Assembly (NCBI GenBank): GCA_963693285.1 | Contig: OY848931.1 | Location: 5,237,079-5,301,078 of the forward strand | Source of the DNA: Xestospongia muta | Taxonomy: Eukaryota > Porifera > Demospongiae > Haplosclerida > Petrosiidae | Direction of reading: 5' to 3' | DNA length: 64,000 nucleotides | Part shown: one piece after another, positions 50,686 to 61,429 of the stretch | Layout of the letters: every line of letters starts with the position of its first letter | How positions within the stretch are numbered: the stretch's first letter is position 1 | Made by a program: the position numbers and the translations under genes | The notes under the pieces: model-generated | What the model saw: only the letters and a program-made list of their open reading frames with translations | Databases searched by the model: none | Told to the model about the DNA's origin: nothing

Positions 50686-51498
50686 ATGTATGGTCAAATC
50701 CATGATGAATTACAAACTAGAGATATAGTTTTGTTTTCGGGGGCTACAAGTTCAGGAGCACTTATCAAAAATATTTGATGGAGCTATTTTTTCATATGTT
50801 GGTTTGTAAGTATAATAGGATATAATATAACAACATATGAAATATGGTAGGTATTACAACATCGATATTCCAGTTATGTCATGGTTTGAGAATCTAGTAC
50901 TAATAAAGCAGGACTTGTTGATCTTGATACAGGAACTGTCTGAAGAGGTATAGAACTCTTCCCACTCAGGAATAAAATTTTCTCTGGCTGGTATAATCGT
51001 GTTGGTATTCAACAATAAACTGGACTAACTGATGAGCAATGGGAGACATTATATGAGACAATGTTAAAAGTTAGATATGAAAGTAATAGTATTGTCATTT
51101 GTATTAAGAAGTTTCAAGGAAGACCATATGAAAAGAACCAGTTAGATTTGATTATGTCTGCTGTTGATTTTAATGACAAATACTTGGATTTTCTCAGGAG
51201 TCATGAAGAAAATTTGAGTTCTATATTTTGTAGTGAACTTGTTGCTCATGTATATCAAGAACTTAATCTCATTGGTGAGAACAGTACTTGTAATACTTTA
51301 TTATATTATTTTCTACTAGATAAAACCAGGCTCTCCAGTGAGTATACTCCAGATAGTTTTGCTAGTCATTGTTCTTTGAAATTAAACTATGGACATTTGG
51401 AACCAGAGGTTTATATTGATGTGAGGTTGGATTTTGAGAAGGATGTTTTCCGACAAAGCAGTATCTCGGCTACAGAAACTAATAAAATTGTTCAATAA
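50686..51498 (+). pseudogene. Permuted NlpC/P60 (YiiX-like papain-fold) pseudogene
   Basis: The frame reads ELQTRDIVLFSGATSSGAL, then after a frame change in an A-run near 50,770 KIFDGAIFSYVG; an intron follows (GTAAGTATA .. ATGGTAG), then ESSTNKAGLVDLDTGT, TDEQWETLYETMLKVRY, GRPYEKNQLDLIMSAVD, SSIFCSELVAHVYQELNLI and SSEYTPDSFASHC. The D-(I/L)-(V/I)-L-F start, late SS-x-F-C-S-E-L-V-A Cys motif and Y-T-P-D-S-F segment fit permuted NlpC/P60 cysteine peptidase-like proteins. Three in-frame stops (TGA 50,887, TGA 50,941, TAA 51,016) and the frame change disable it. The position where the family has the catalytic His (S-H-V-G) is Tyr. The last 145 codons are still open. Its 3' end continues into repeat R, copies of which lie at 39.5 and 63.9 kb. 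Confidence 0.68.
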
Positions 51499-51850
51499 TT
51501 CAATGATATTTGTTGTTAGTACTTTATAGTTACAAAATAACTACACGCTTTTTACATTTATTATTAAATAACAATTGTCTGTACAGGATAGAGGCTGGCT
51601 TAAGGTAGTGATCATATTACCATTGGAATGTTGTGGTTTACAAATGTTAGAGTAATGTGTAAATTATATCAGCCATTGCATAGACGTGCTGCTATAAAGT
51701 CAATTAAAGACTAATGCTGAGAATTACAATTATGATGAGACCAAACTGGAAAGTTGAGGTTTTCTGTAAATATGTTAAGTTTTAAGGTTTAGGGTTATCT
51801 ATAACAAAACAGATTATCTAGTGTTAGCTACAAACTGTACTTACCTCTTT
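51450..51850 (+). repeat. Dispersed repeat R, copy 2
   Basis: Matches 39,590-40,145: GGATAGAGGCTGGCTTAAGG, ATGTTGTGGTTTACAA, CAGCCATTGCATAGACG and GTTAGCTACAAACTGTACTT are shared. Its start overlaps the C-terminal codons of the NlpC/P60-like pseudogene. Confidence 0.75.
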
Positions 51851-53386
51851 TCTTATCTCAACCTCATTTTGAAAAGAATATCATTCTCATTTATACAGTC
51901 AATACAATAGTCTTGTGTGGCCAATATCTTACACTAAGTAGGTTTGAAAATGTAAAACTATTATTAGTAAAATTAGCAGCATTGTTCAATATTGTAGTAA
52001 CATAGAGAGTGTGTTCATTATTAAAGGATATTGTATGTGAGTTCTGTGATTCTAATCTTCAAATTATCCTCAGCAGTTTCACTCACTTTTCTTAAGAATA
52101 TCGACTGTAGTCTGCATATATAGGTGTAGAGGAATTAAAGTGCACACTTTCTTGGATTTTGATGTATATTTTGTGGACCTGTCAATATTTTTGGGGATTA
52201 AGATCGATGCATGAAACATCTCAAATAATTACAGCTATCAGAAAGTTGTCACTGCATCTATCTGCTTTTTATAGTACCTTTCCCATCAGAAATAAAAGTA
52301 TAGTCAATATTGAAATTCAGAAGGGGAGCGAACAAATAGATGTGGCTACTTGGATTACTTTGACAAAACTCAATGAAGGTCATAATGCATATTCTAGAAT
52401 GTATTCTCATATTGTAAGTAGTACCTAATATGATACATATATGTAACATCACACACACATATTATATTAACACAATTCATTGTCTGGTACAATATTGGAC
52501 ACTCCTTAGGAGCAGAGGTGGTCTGTTATGTATATTTACAATGCAATGTAGTTTGATCTTGTGTATCATATAGCCAGATTGGCTTTGACCTCATGTAATA
52601 ACAAGAATTGTGTATGCATTGTAGATATGATTCAGTATATAGATGATTTAATAGAGTATTCACTAGTTTTATAAATCTTATTGCATGAGCACATGATAGA
52701 GGAATCTGTGTTTTTAATAATTCTGTAACAGTTTCTTTAATAGTCTAATATACATTTTGTAAGTTAGCTATATGTATATACAAATAAATATAGATACATG
52801 TCATGTATATAAATTACTATAATAAGAGTTTGTATAGAATGGCCTACCATGTTACTATGGTGACATAGTTTATGATAACATGATTAGGATACAAGTTACC
52901 TTCTCATTTCAGTCAGATCCACCTTGAATGTAAAGTAGATTTGATTATATTAGAGTACTCATTGTTTGTACTCGCAAATAGATGACATAAATGTACCCCT
53001 AACCTCTTATTCTACCTGTATATATTATGTACATGTAAAAGAATAGATCTTTTTAGTTTTTTGCAGACTAGCAAGCAAAGTCTGCAACAAATTCTGTATG
53101 CTCTATTTATTATAAAGTTACTTACTTGTTTGCAGCTGCTAAATAACTTACTGGAGATCATTTAAGTAGATTATAGTTTTCTTAAGTGACCACACATCAT
53201 CTGATAAGTGTTTTTTCAAGTGGTTACTATAGACATTTGGCTCGTTTTTGGACCTCAAGTTTTCACTTCAATTCAGGTGATAATTTTAATTATATCATAT
53301 TACATAAGTGTGAATATTGTAAAAGAACAAAAATAAATTAAAAATGGTAGAATATAAACATCAATCTACTTTAAAGTAAAATAAAC

Positions 53387-53797
53387 ATGGCAAAAAGACC
53401 TAGGATTTTGACAGCAGAGGATGTAATCTATGAGCTCGATGGAGACGACTATTTCCTTGAACTAGATGATCCCCAAGAGCCAATTATGCCTGGAAGTGAT
53501 GATGATTTCAGCAATTTGGAAGATATTAATGAGGATGATGAAGAAGGTAATTATATTCATATCAACAACAAAGTGATATCTGTGGTTAGTATCTACCAGT
53601 ATAGCAACTTTTTTTTCTTATTTTTTTAGAAAATCCATACCATAGCTCTATCTTACATCCATCTATCTCAGTTTGCAACCACACATCACAGCAACCAAAC
53701 AATTGTTCATCACTATCCTCTACTATACAAACATCTCAATCATTAATACTTCCTCTAATTCAATCAACTATAGTTCAAACATCAACCTTTATTAATT
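53387..53797 (+). CDS. Two-exon ORF with piggyBac-like acidic N-terminus, copy B (open)
   Basis: Exon 1 encodes MAKRPRILTAEDVIYELDG, LELDDPQEPIMPGSDDDF and an Asp/Glu run, splicing at GAAG|GTAATT to an acceptor after a T-run (TTTTTTTAG). Exon 2 continues ENPYHSSILHPSISVCN and a Ser/Thr/Gln-rich tail ending STFIN and TAA, giving about 115 residues. Most differences from copy A in exon 1 are amino-acid changing (D/E, H/Y, V/I, D/N), so strong purifying selection is not evident. The N-terminus resembles piggyBac-derived proteins but no transposase core follows. It may be a small acidic nuclear protein or a non-functional remnant. No signal peptide or membrane segment is seen. Confidence 0.42.
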
Positions 53798-54289
53798 AAC
53801 GGAATTGCGCATTGCGCGTAATATTGTATTTGAGACGTAAGAGAAAGTAACGTGTTTTGTATTTCACTAGTTGGCTAGCCTTCTAACGCGGTACAGCAGC
53901 CAGTGAAACTACTCAACGAGGGTTTAGAAGTGTTCCTGCTATCTTTGGAAACAGTTTTAAGGTAAATGAGTGAGTTTTGTAAGCGTGTTGTGACACCTTT
54001 AGCGTACAAGCATTAGTATGTAAATATACTTTCGTTGTTGTATACTTATGTATATAACGAGTATGTGTTAGTAGATGTTGATCATATTTGCTATATTATA
54101 GCTTGTATTAATGATGATAAAGTAAGATAACGTTCAAATGATGTTTATAAGGTTGTAAAGCAAATTTACTATTTGGCTTATGATAAAGTAGGAATCAATC
54201 TCTTTCTAGCTTCCAAATGTGGTATAAATACGTTTTGCATTCCTAACATCACCAGTAGGTGTATGTAAACTGTCTTCTTTTATTGTAAC

Positions 54290-54445
54290 ACAGGTAATAT
54301 TTGCTCCATGTTCCTTCATCTGATAGTGTGGCATTACTTGATAATGAACTTGAGGGACTGAAAAAAGATAGCAAGACTTGCAACTGTTTTAATTGCCAAT
54401 AACTTTGTCCTAACTTTGAGGAAAGACAGCAGTTCTTTCTGAAAG
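54290..54445 (+). other. Conserved exon-like segment, copy B
   Basis: Counterpart of 43,809-43,961. An extra A after GGGACTG and a 2-base loss in the GAAAGACAGCAG stretch break the frame that is open in copy A, and the donor GAAG|GTATGT has become GAAAGTATGT. Confidence 0.4.
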
Positions 54446-54747
54446 TATGTATTGTGATATAGCATTTGCTATAGCAAAATCTACTAGATATTTACAACAC
54501 ACTGATATAGATTTTCATTTCTTAGTCAGAGACAATAGATTATGATCAACACTTCTCATGTACATGCTTTGCTCTATTATGTTAAAAGGACATGTTTTTT
54601 AAAATTGTCCTTTTGTCATTGCAAGAAGCAGTATAGTTTTTTCCAACAATTACATGTACAACTTCCATCACAACATTACCCCTCTTAAATGTTGAATAAT
54701 TAAAAGAAAGAAAATCCCCAAACTTGATCAGTAAATTAACATGCGTA

Positions 54748-54828
54748 AATTGTAGTATACTGACGTAGTGTACCTACCTACTCGGTATACTACAACTCAG
54801 ACCTGTAGTATACCGAATCAGTATACTA
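54748..54828. repeat. Cluster of inverted AGTATAC motifs, copy B
   Basis: Same arrangement as 44,674-44,754. TCAGTATAC is TCGGTATAC in one half-site and AGTATACTGA is AGTATACCGA in another, so the inner pair keeps partial complementarity. Confidence 0.65.
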
Positions 54829-55176
54829 TGAAAGTACGAATCACATGAATACATACAGGTTGCCGCCATAATGTTAAACTACACATTGCAGCTCCAAGAA
54901 TCAAAGAAGGATTGAGGTCTCTCATTCTACCTTACAAGGTTGATATGTTTTTAATTCACAGGTATTAATGGAGTAGAACATAATTATAGTTAGGTTTATA
55001 TCCTAATTCCTGGATAATGAAGAATATGTAAGAATGTTTTATATTAATTTAATCTTGTGTTTTCTCACAGTGTATCAGGATTGTAATGAGTTTGTAAAAC
55101 TGGTTAGCCAAATGTCTGTGTCAGTAGGAACAGCCTGACGTCTAAACATATTTGTAAGAATCCATTTTATTTAATA

Positions 55177-55440
55177 TTGTTCTATTCTTTGTCAATATGT
55201 ATCTCAGACTACAGTAAGACTACAGATGAGAGGTTAGTCAAACATGATGTGTACTCTTTATTTGTCAGTAAGAGTAGGTTTGTGTTTTATAGCAGTACTT
55301 TATTACATAACTGTGTCTCCTATTATCTTAATACAAGGTATACATATAAATTCTGTATTAATTTGTGTATTAATCAAGAAGTATTCAAGTGCAGACTGAT
55401 AGTAACAAAGCTTTCAATAAAGCGAAGGATTTACAGGTAA
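55177..55440 (+). other. 87-codon ORF identical in both segment copies
   Basis: The ORF from MFYSLSICISDYSKTTDE to KRRIYR is the same, base for base as far as I can read, at 45,101-45,364. It is Cys/Tyr-rich with no recognisable domain. It ends at a GGATTTACAG|GTAAGA junction, so the stretch may be an exon. Identity extends past the ORF on both sides, so it does not by itself show coding constraint. Confidence 0.3.
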
Positions 55441-56059
55441 GACTCTTGTCAACTCATTATTGTTGTGTTGTCTCTTTCTTTATAGAATTATATGCTAGTC
55501 CTATCTGTTGGATAACAATGAAAAGTTACCAAATATTGATTAGTTATAAGCAGCTTTATACAATATAATAGATACCAGATCACTTCCAGAGTCTTTGGTG
55601 TTATGAGTGCTGCTATCGGATATAACATGGTAACATAATGTAGAAACACACTCAATAATAGTCAGTGATGATGTGATTTCTTATTCTATGGGGAGTTTTG
55701 CTTTGTGTCTGTGTTAACTAGTGAAACAATCTGGACATTTTGTTATATTTGTGTAATGATTACTAAAGGTACATATAGTTTATGCTGTTAAGAAAATTGA
55801 AATAACACTGTATAACATAACATTGTGTTTGTTTTATCTTTTGTGTCACGTACACACACATACAGGTTAACGACTTCATAAAGTGTAAGTTTCATATTTG
55901 TTAATAAGACTGTAAAATACTTTGGTAATTTTGTTATGTGATATGATACTGCTAAATATACAACTGTCGAATGTACCACTCTCAAATGATATACTGTCAA
56001 TATTATTGTAATGTAATGTTAGCCTATATTACATAATTATTCTCTATTCTTTTTTATAT

Positions 56060-57360
56060 AGCATCATTGGAGTGTTGTCGTAAGTTCAGAGGTAACAATA
56101 ATGTATGCTATATTTTATACTATTTCATATTTTTACTTTTTTTTCATTTTTTCTACAAATTTTTATGTTAGAGGTTGCTACTTCAAAACACTTATTCATC
56201 TCTTCTTCTGAGGGTACAACATCTTTCCTTCTGAGGTTACAACATCTCTCCTTCTTAGGGTACAACATTCTCCTTCTGAGGGTGCAACATTCTCCTTCTG
56301 AGGGTACAACAGTTGTTGTTGTTGTAAGTTCAGAGGTAACAATAATGTATGCTATATTTTATAATTTTTTTAATATACTATTTCATATTGTTTTCTTTCT
56401 CATTTTTTTCTACAGATCTTTAGGTTAGAGGTTGATGCTTCAAGACACTTATTCATCTCTCCTTCTGAGGGTGCAACATCTCTCCTTCTGAGGTTGCAAC
56501 ATCTCTCATTCTGAGGGTACAACATCTCTCCTTCTGAGGGTACATCTCTCCTTCTGAGGGTACAACATCTCTCCTTCTGAGGGTGTAACATCTGTCCTTC
56601 TTAGGATGCAACATCTCTCCTTCTGAGGGTACAACATCTCTCTTTCTGAGGGTACAACAGTTGTTGTCGTAAGTTCAGAGATAACAATAATGTATGCTAT
56701 ATTTTATAAATTTTTTATATACTATTTCATTTTTTTTTCTTCTTTTTCATTTTTTCTACAGACCTTTAGGTTAGAGGTCGCGGCTTTAAGACACTTATTC
56801 ATCTCTTCTTCTGAGGGTACAACATTTCTCCTTCTGAGGGTCCAACATCTCTCCTTCTGAGGGTACAACATCTCTCCTTCTGAGGGTACAACAGTTGTTG
56901 TCGTAAGTTCAAAGGTTATATTTTATAATTTTTTTAATATACTATTCATATTTTTTTCTTGTTTCTCATTTTTTTCTACAGATTTTAGGTTAGAGGTCAC
57001 TGCTTCAAGACATTTATTCATCTCTCCTTCTGAGGGTGCAGCATCTCTCCTTCTGTGGGTACAACTGTTGTTGTCGTAAGTTCAGAGGTAACAACTATGT
57101 ATGCTATATTTTATAATTTTTTATATACTATTTCATATTTTTTCTTCTTTTTCATTTTTTTCTACAGATCTCTTAGGTTAGAGGTCACTGCTTCAAGACA
57201 TTTATTTAGAGGTCACTGCTTCAAGACATTTATTCATCTCTCCTTCTGAGGGTGTAACATCTCTCCTTCTGAGGGTGCAACATGTCTCCTTCTGAGGTTG
57301 CAGCGTCTCTCCTTCTGAGGGTACAACATCTCTCCTTCTGAGGGTGCAAGTAAGTAATGT
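56060..57360 (+). repeat. Expanded mini-exon cassettes with a 22-24-bp CTCCTTCTGAGGG minisatellite
   Basis: The cassette array of copy B. The 3' part of the second exon-like block, present once per cassette in copy A as TCTCTCCTTCTGACGCT, is here expanded into runs of CATCTCTCCTTCTGAGGGT plus ACAA/GCAA, from 2 to about 9 units per block. Each block still begins after a CTACAG acceptor with TTTAGGTTAGAGGTC and ends at TTGTTGTCGTAAGTTCAGAG or a similar donor. On the minus strand the repeat reads as Glu/Arg/Cys-rich peptide in several frames, which is incidental. Confidence 0.82.
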
Positions 57361-58229
57361 ATATTATATTAACTTGTGAGTTTATAACACATTATTATTT
57401 CTTATTTTTGTTTCTTTTTATAGCATCATTGGAGTCCAGGATCTAATTTTGTCATAAGTTTATAGGTAACAATAATGTATGCTATATTTTATGATTTTTA
57501 TTATATACTATTTCCTATATTTTTTTTCTCATCTTTTTATCTACAGATCCTTAGGTTGGAGGTTGCTACCTCAAGACGCATTCATCTATCTCTACATCAA
57601 AGGCTTTAGATTGGAAGTCGCTACCTCAAGAAGCATTCATCTATCTTTACATTGATGGTGTAAGTTCATTAGTACTTTATACAAGGTCATAAATTGTAGT
57701 TGTTGGTAGTATATCATTTGAGAGTGGTACATTCGACAGTTGTAAATTGGGTGTATTTGTAATTAAAGTAATATACAATTATATCCTCTAGAGCAAGGGA
57801 CAAAGGTGCAGTATATGATCCTGGAGAAGACTGAGGAAGTCAGGAGCAACTAATTAATTTTAAAAAATTATTTATTTCCACCCCATACATCCCAAGGCTA
57901 TTTTGGGTTAAGCTAGACCATTAATTAAAATATAAGGTGTGGTCAAAATAAGCCAAACCCAATGTTAGTAGGTGTGTCTGTCTACTGAAGCCTGATTAGT
58001 AGGTGTGGTGTTTGTAGTTAGGTTTATATTCTATAAAAATAAGGGATTAATTAAAATATTTCAGGTGTGGGTGAGCCAAACTTGTGGGTGTGGCAGATGG
58101 AGTTTGATGAGTGGGTGTTGTGCTAGCAGTTAGGCTTACATTTGTTGATGTTTCTAACTAATGGGCAAGGTTATAGTGTATTTCCCATTGCTATTCTCTT
58201 CCTAAAATACTGTACTAATCAATAAACAC

Positions 58230-58430
58230 TAATGCATTTTGCACAAAAAAGGTTTAGTTAAATTCTAAATGCAGTTAAAATCTAAAGCCCTAAACCTTGA
58301 TCAATAAACAGTATAGCTTTAACATATTTACAAAAAAACTCAACTTTTCAGTCTTGTCATATCATAATTGCAATTCTCAACTCTAGTCTATAATTGACTT
58401 TTATTGCAGTATGTCTAAGCAATGGCTAAT
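58230..58430 (-). repeat. Inverted fragment of repeat R
   Basis: CCCTAAACCTTGATCAATAA and ACATATTTACAAAAAAACTC here are the reverse complement of the segment at about 51,680-51,800 and 40,020-40,090. Confidence 0.65.
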
Positions 58431-58439
58431 GAATTTTGT

Positions 58440-58592
58440 TTGTTTTTTTTACTGAAATCACTTCAAATGTTTTGTGATGATAGCTATATAGATATTTGTT
58501 AAGTGACATGAGTATTACTGCTCTAAAATGTTGCATTATCCTTTTAAAAATGTGTATATAATGAATGCCCTTTGTTCTACTAGTAAATGTCT
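58440..58592 (+). repeat. Single ~150-bp unit of the MITD1-intron repeat family
   Basis: CACTTCAAATGTTTTGTGATG, GATAGCTATATAG, ACTGCTCTAAAATGTTGC and CCCTTTGTTCTACTAGTAAA match the ~185-bp units at 6.2-7.4 kb. It stops at AAATGT and joins the exon-like piece at CTTCTTTTATTG, with AATGT-type microhomology at the join. Confidence 0.8.
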
Positions 58593-58870
58593 TCTTTTAT
58601 TGTAACACAGGTAATATTTACTCCATGTTCCTTCATCTGATAGTGTGGCATTACTTGATAATGAAGTTGAGGGACTGAAAAAAAGCAATGAGACTTGCAA
58701 CTGTTTTAATTGCCGATAACTTTGTCCTAACTTTGAGGAAAGACATAGCATACTTTCTATAAACGTATGTATTGTGATATAATATATGCATTTGCTATTG
58801 GAAAATCTACTAGATATTTACAACACACTGATATACATTTTCATTTCATAGTCAGAGACAATAATAGTAT
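58593..58870 (+). other. Conserved exon-like segment, third copy
   Basis: CTTCTTTTATTGTAACACAG onward matches 43,789 and 54,276. The frame open in copy A is broken by extra A residues after GGGACTG, and the downstream donor is changed. The rest of the 5-kb segment is absent, so this is an independent partial copy. Confidence 0.6.
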
Positions 58871-59060
58871 TGTTGAAATTGATCATTGTGACTATTGTTG
58901 TTGCAACAGTGGCTATATTATAGAAAACCTCTTAACATTCCAGTTAGGTCCTATTATAATTGTAATATTTAGCATTAATCTTTAAGTGACTTATTATAGC
59001 AGGACCTCTATGCAATGGCTGATATAATTTATATATTACTCAGTATTGCCGTATACATAG
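58870..59060 (-). repeat. Second inverted fragment of repeat R
   Basis: TTGCAACAGTGGCTATATTA and the CATTCCAGTTAGGTCCTATT stretch are the reverse complement of 39,835-39,990. Its distal part (GCAGGACCTCTATGCAATGG) is reused as the head of each of the three long repeat units that follow. Confidence 0.7.
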
Positions 59061-61020
59061 TTAGTGGTGGAAGTCAGAGAATTGCTTCACTACTCCAGTG
59101 TGTGTCAGAGCCCCAATTGTCAATTGAATGTGATGAGTGGTGCCCTAGCTATTTACCTAGATTACATGAGTATGTATAGGCTACACCTATGTAGAACCCC
59201 TACCCCATTCTATGTGTAAATGTAGTCTATCACTATCTAGTTCATTGATTCTAAGAGTACCCTATGACCTACCCCTACTCTATTAATATATATAGCCTAC
59301 ACCTACTCTGTTATTATGTAGAACCTAGCATCATTCTATATGCAAATATGGCCTACCCCTATTCTATATGGTATGTAGACTCTATTAGTATGTATAGCCT
59401 ACATCTACTCTATTATTAAATATAGTCTAACCCTATCTAGTACATAAAACTACCCATATTCTATGTATAAATATAGCCAACCCCTATTTTGTAGAGCCTA
59501 CACCTATTTATCATTTTGGAGAACTATTATTTCTTTGAACCAACACCTGCTCTATTATTATGTAGGACTTACCCCATTAATTATCACATAGAACCTAAAC
59601 TTAATACTTCATTATGTAGAACCTCCTCCTACTCTAGTATTATGCAGAGCCCACCCCCATTTTTTATTTTGTGGAGCCTACTCTATTACTCTATTATTAT
59701 GACTATCTCCATATATTATAACTTAGAACCTACCCCCATCTATAATTACATAGAATCTGTACATACCGCCATCTATTATTACATAGAACTTACACCTACT
59801 CTATTATTACATAGAACCTACCCCCATCTATTTATGTAGAACCTTCCGCTACTTCATTATTACTTAGAACTAGCCGTATGTGTACCTACCCCCATTCATT
59901 ATTACATAGGACCTATCCCATCTATTATTACATAGACCTACCTCTACTGAATTATTACTTAGAACTACCACAATCTACTTATTATAGCAGGACATCTATG
60001 CAATGGCTGATATAATTTACATATTATTCAGCATTGCAATATACATAATGAGTCTGAGAATTGCTTCGGAAGTTGCATTCTTGGGCAGCTACTCTAGTGC
60101 ATGTCAGAGCCCTAAGCCCTAATTGTCAATTGAATGTGATGAGTGGTACCCTAGCTATTTACCTAGATTTCATGAGTATGTATAGCCTACACCTATGTAG
60201 AACTCCTACCTACTATTTTATTATGTAGAACCTTCCCCTACTCAAGTATTATGCAGAACCTACCCCAATTTTATTTAGTGTAGCCTACTCTATTAGTATG
60301 CTTATCTCCATCTATTATAACTTAGAACCTATCCCCATCTATTATTACATAGGACTTACACCTACTTTATTATTGCGTAGAGCATACGCTCAACTATTTA
60401 TGTAGAACCTTCTGCTACTTCATTATCACTTAAAACTAGCCCTATGTGTACCTACTCCCATGTATTGTTACGTAGAACCTGTCCCCATCTATTTTTACAT
60501 AGATCTATCCCTACTGTATTATTATTTAGAACTACCACAACCTACTTATTATAGCAGGATGTCTATGCAATGGCTAATATAATTTACATATTACTCAGTA
60601 TTGCAGTATACATAATGGGTCTGAGAATTGCTTCAGAAGTTGCATTCTTGGGCAGCTATTTCAGTGCATGTCAGAACCCTTAGCCCTAATTGTCAATTGA
60701 ATGTGATGAGTGGTACCTTAGCTATTTACCTAGACTATGTATAGCCTACACCTATGTAGAACCCCTACCTCATTCTATGTGTAAATGTAGCCTATCACTA
60801 TCTATTATATTGCTTCTAAGAGCACCCTATGACCTACCCCTACTCAATTTATATGTATACTCTACACCTACTCTGTTATTATGTAGAACCTAGCATTCAT
60901 TCTATATGCAAATATAGCCTATGCCTATTGTATATGGTATGTAGACTCTACAAGTATGTATAGCCTACACCTACTCTATTATTAAATATAGCCTAACACT
61001 GTGTAGTACATAAAACTAAA
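58991..61020. repeat. Three long degenerate repeat units rich in TAGAACCTACCCC motifs
   Basis: Units begin with TTATTATAGCAGGA at 58,991, 59,979 and 60,547, each followed within 150 bp by AATTGTCAATTGAATGTGAT and GAGTGGTACCCTAGC. The remainder of every unit is a C-rich, T-rich degenerate microrepeat (TAGAACCTACCCCCATCTAT, ATTATTACATAGA). Unit lengths differ (988 and 568 bp) through loss of microrepeats. Plus-strand ORFs here are by-products of the repeat. Confidence 0.8.
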
Positions 61021-61059
61021 ATTCTAACCCTAAGCCCTTTTCTTTCCTGGTGGTGATTT

Positions 61060-61400
61060 AATGTTAATAATATTCATAGCTATAAACTTGTGCCCCACAA
61101 TAGCATGAACATAGACTGTGTATAAAAGGTATCATGTTAATGAGATTCATAGCTACAGAGCCCCACAATAGCATGAACATGGACTGTGTATAAAAGGTAT
61201 CATGTTAATGAGATTCATAGCTACAGAGCCCCACAATAGCATGAACATGGACTGTGTATAAAAGTTAGCATGTTAATGAGATTCATAGCTACAGAGCCCC
61301 ACAATAGCATGAACATGGACTGTGTATAAAAGTTAGCATGTTAATGAGATTCATAGCTACAGAGCCCCACAATAGCATGAACATGGACTGTGTATAAAAG
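61060..61400. repeat. 68-bp tandem repeat, about five units
   Basis: TTCATAGCTACAGAGCCCC recurs at 61,147, 61,215, 61,283 and 61,351, exactly 68 bp apart, after a slightly longer diverged first unit near 61,074. Units share ACAATAGCATGAACATGG and ACTGTGTATAAAA. Confidence 0.92.
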
Positions 61401-61429
61401 ACATGCAGTTAAAGACATTGAGATACCAA

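Larger units (their letters stand above)
52345..57990. repeat. ~5-kb duplicated segment, copy B
   Basis: Counterpart of 41,880-46,990. It extends the shared order through the ORF, exon-like pieces, inverted repeats and cassettes. It lacks about 410 bp present in copy A (junction near 54,678) but is longer overall because the cassette region has gained a minisatellite (56.2-57.4 kb). Confidence 0.9.

Noticed and set aside
56400..56591. Cys/Arg/Glu-rich minus-strand ORF
   Set aside because: It is a reading of the CTCCTTCTGAGGG minisatellite and is open for compositional reasons only.
59516..60893. Plus-strand ORFs rich in Tyr, Pro and Ile
   Set aside because: They are translations of the degenerate TAGAACCTACCCC microrepeat; frames shift between units.
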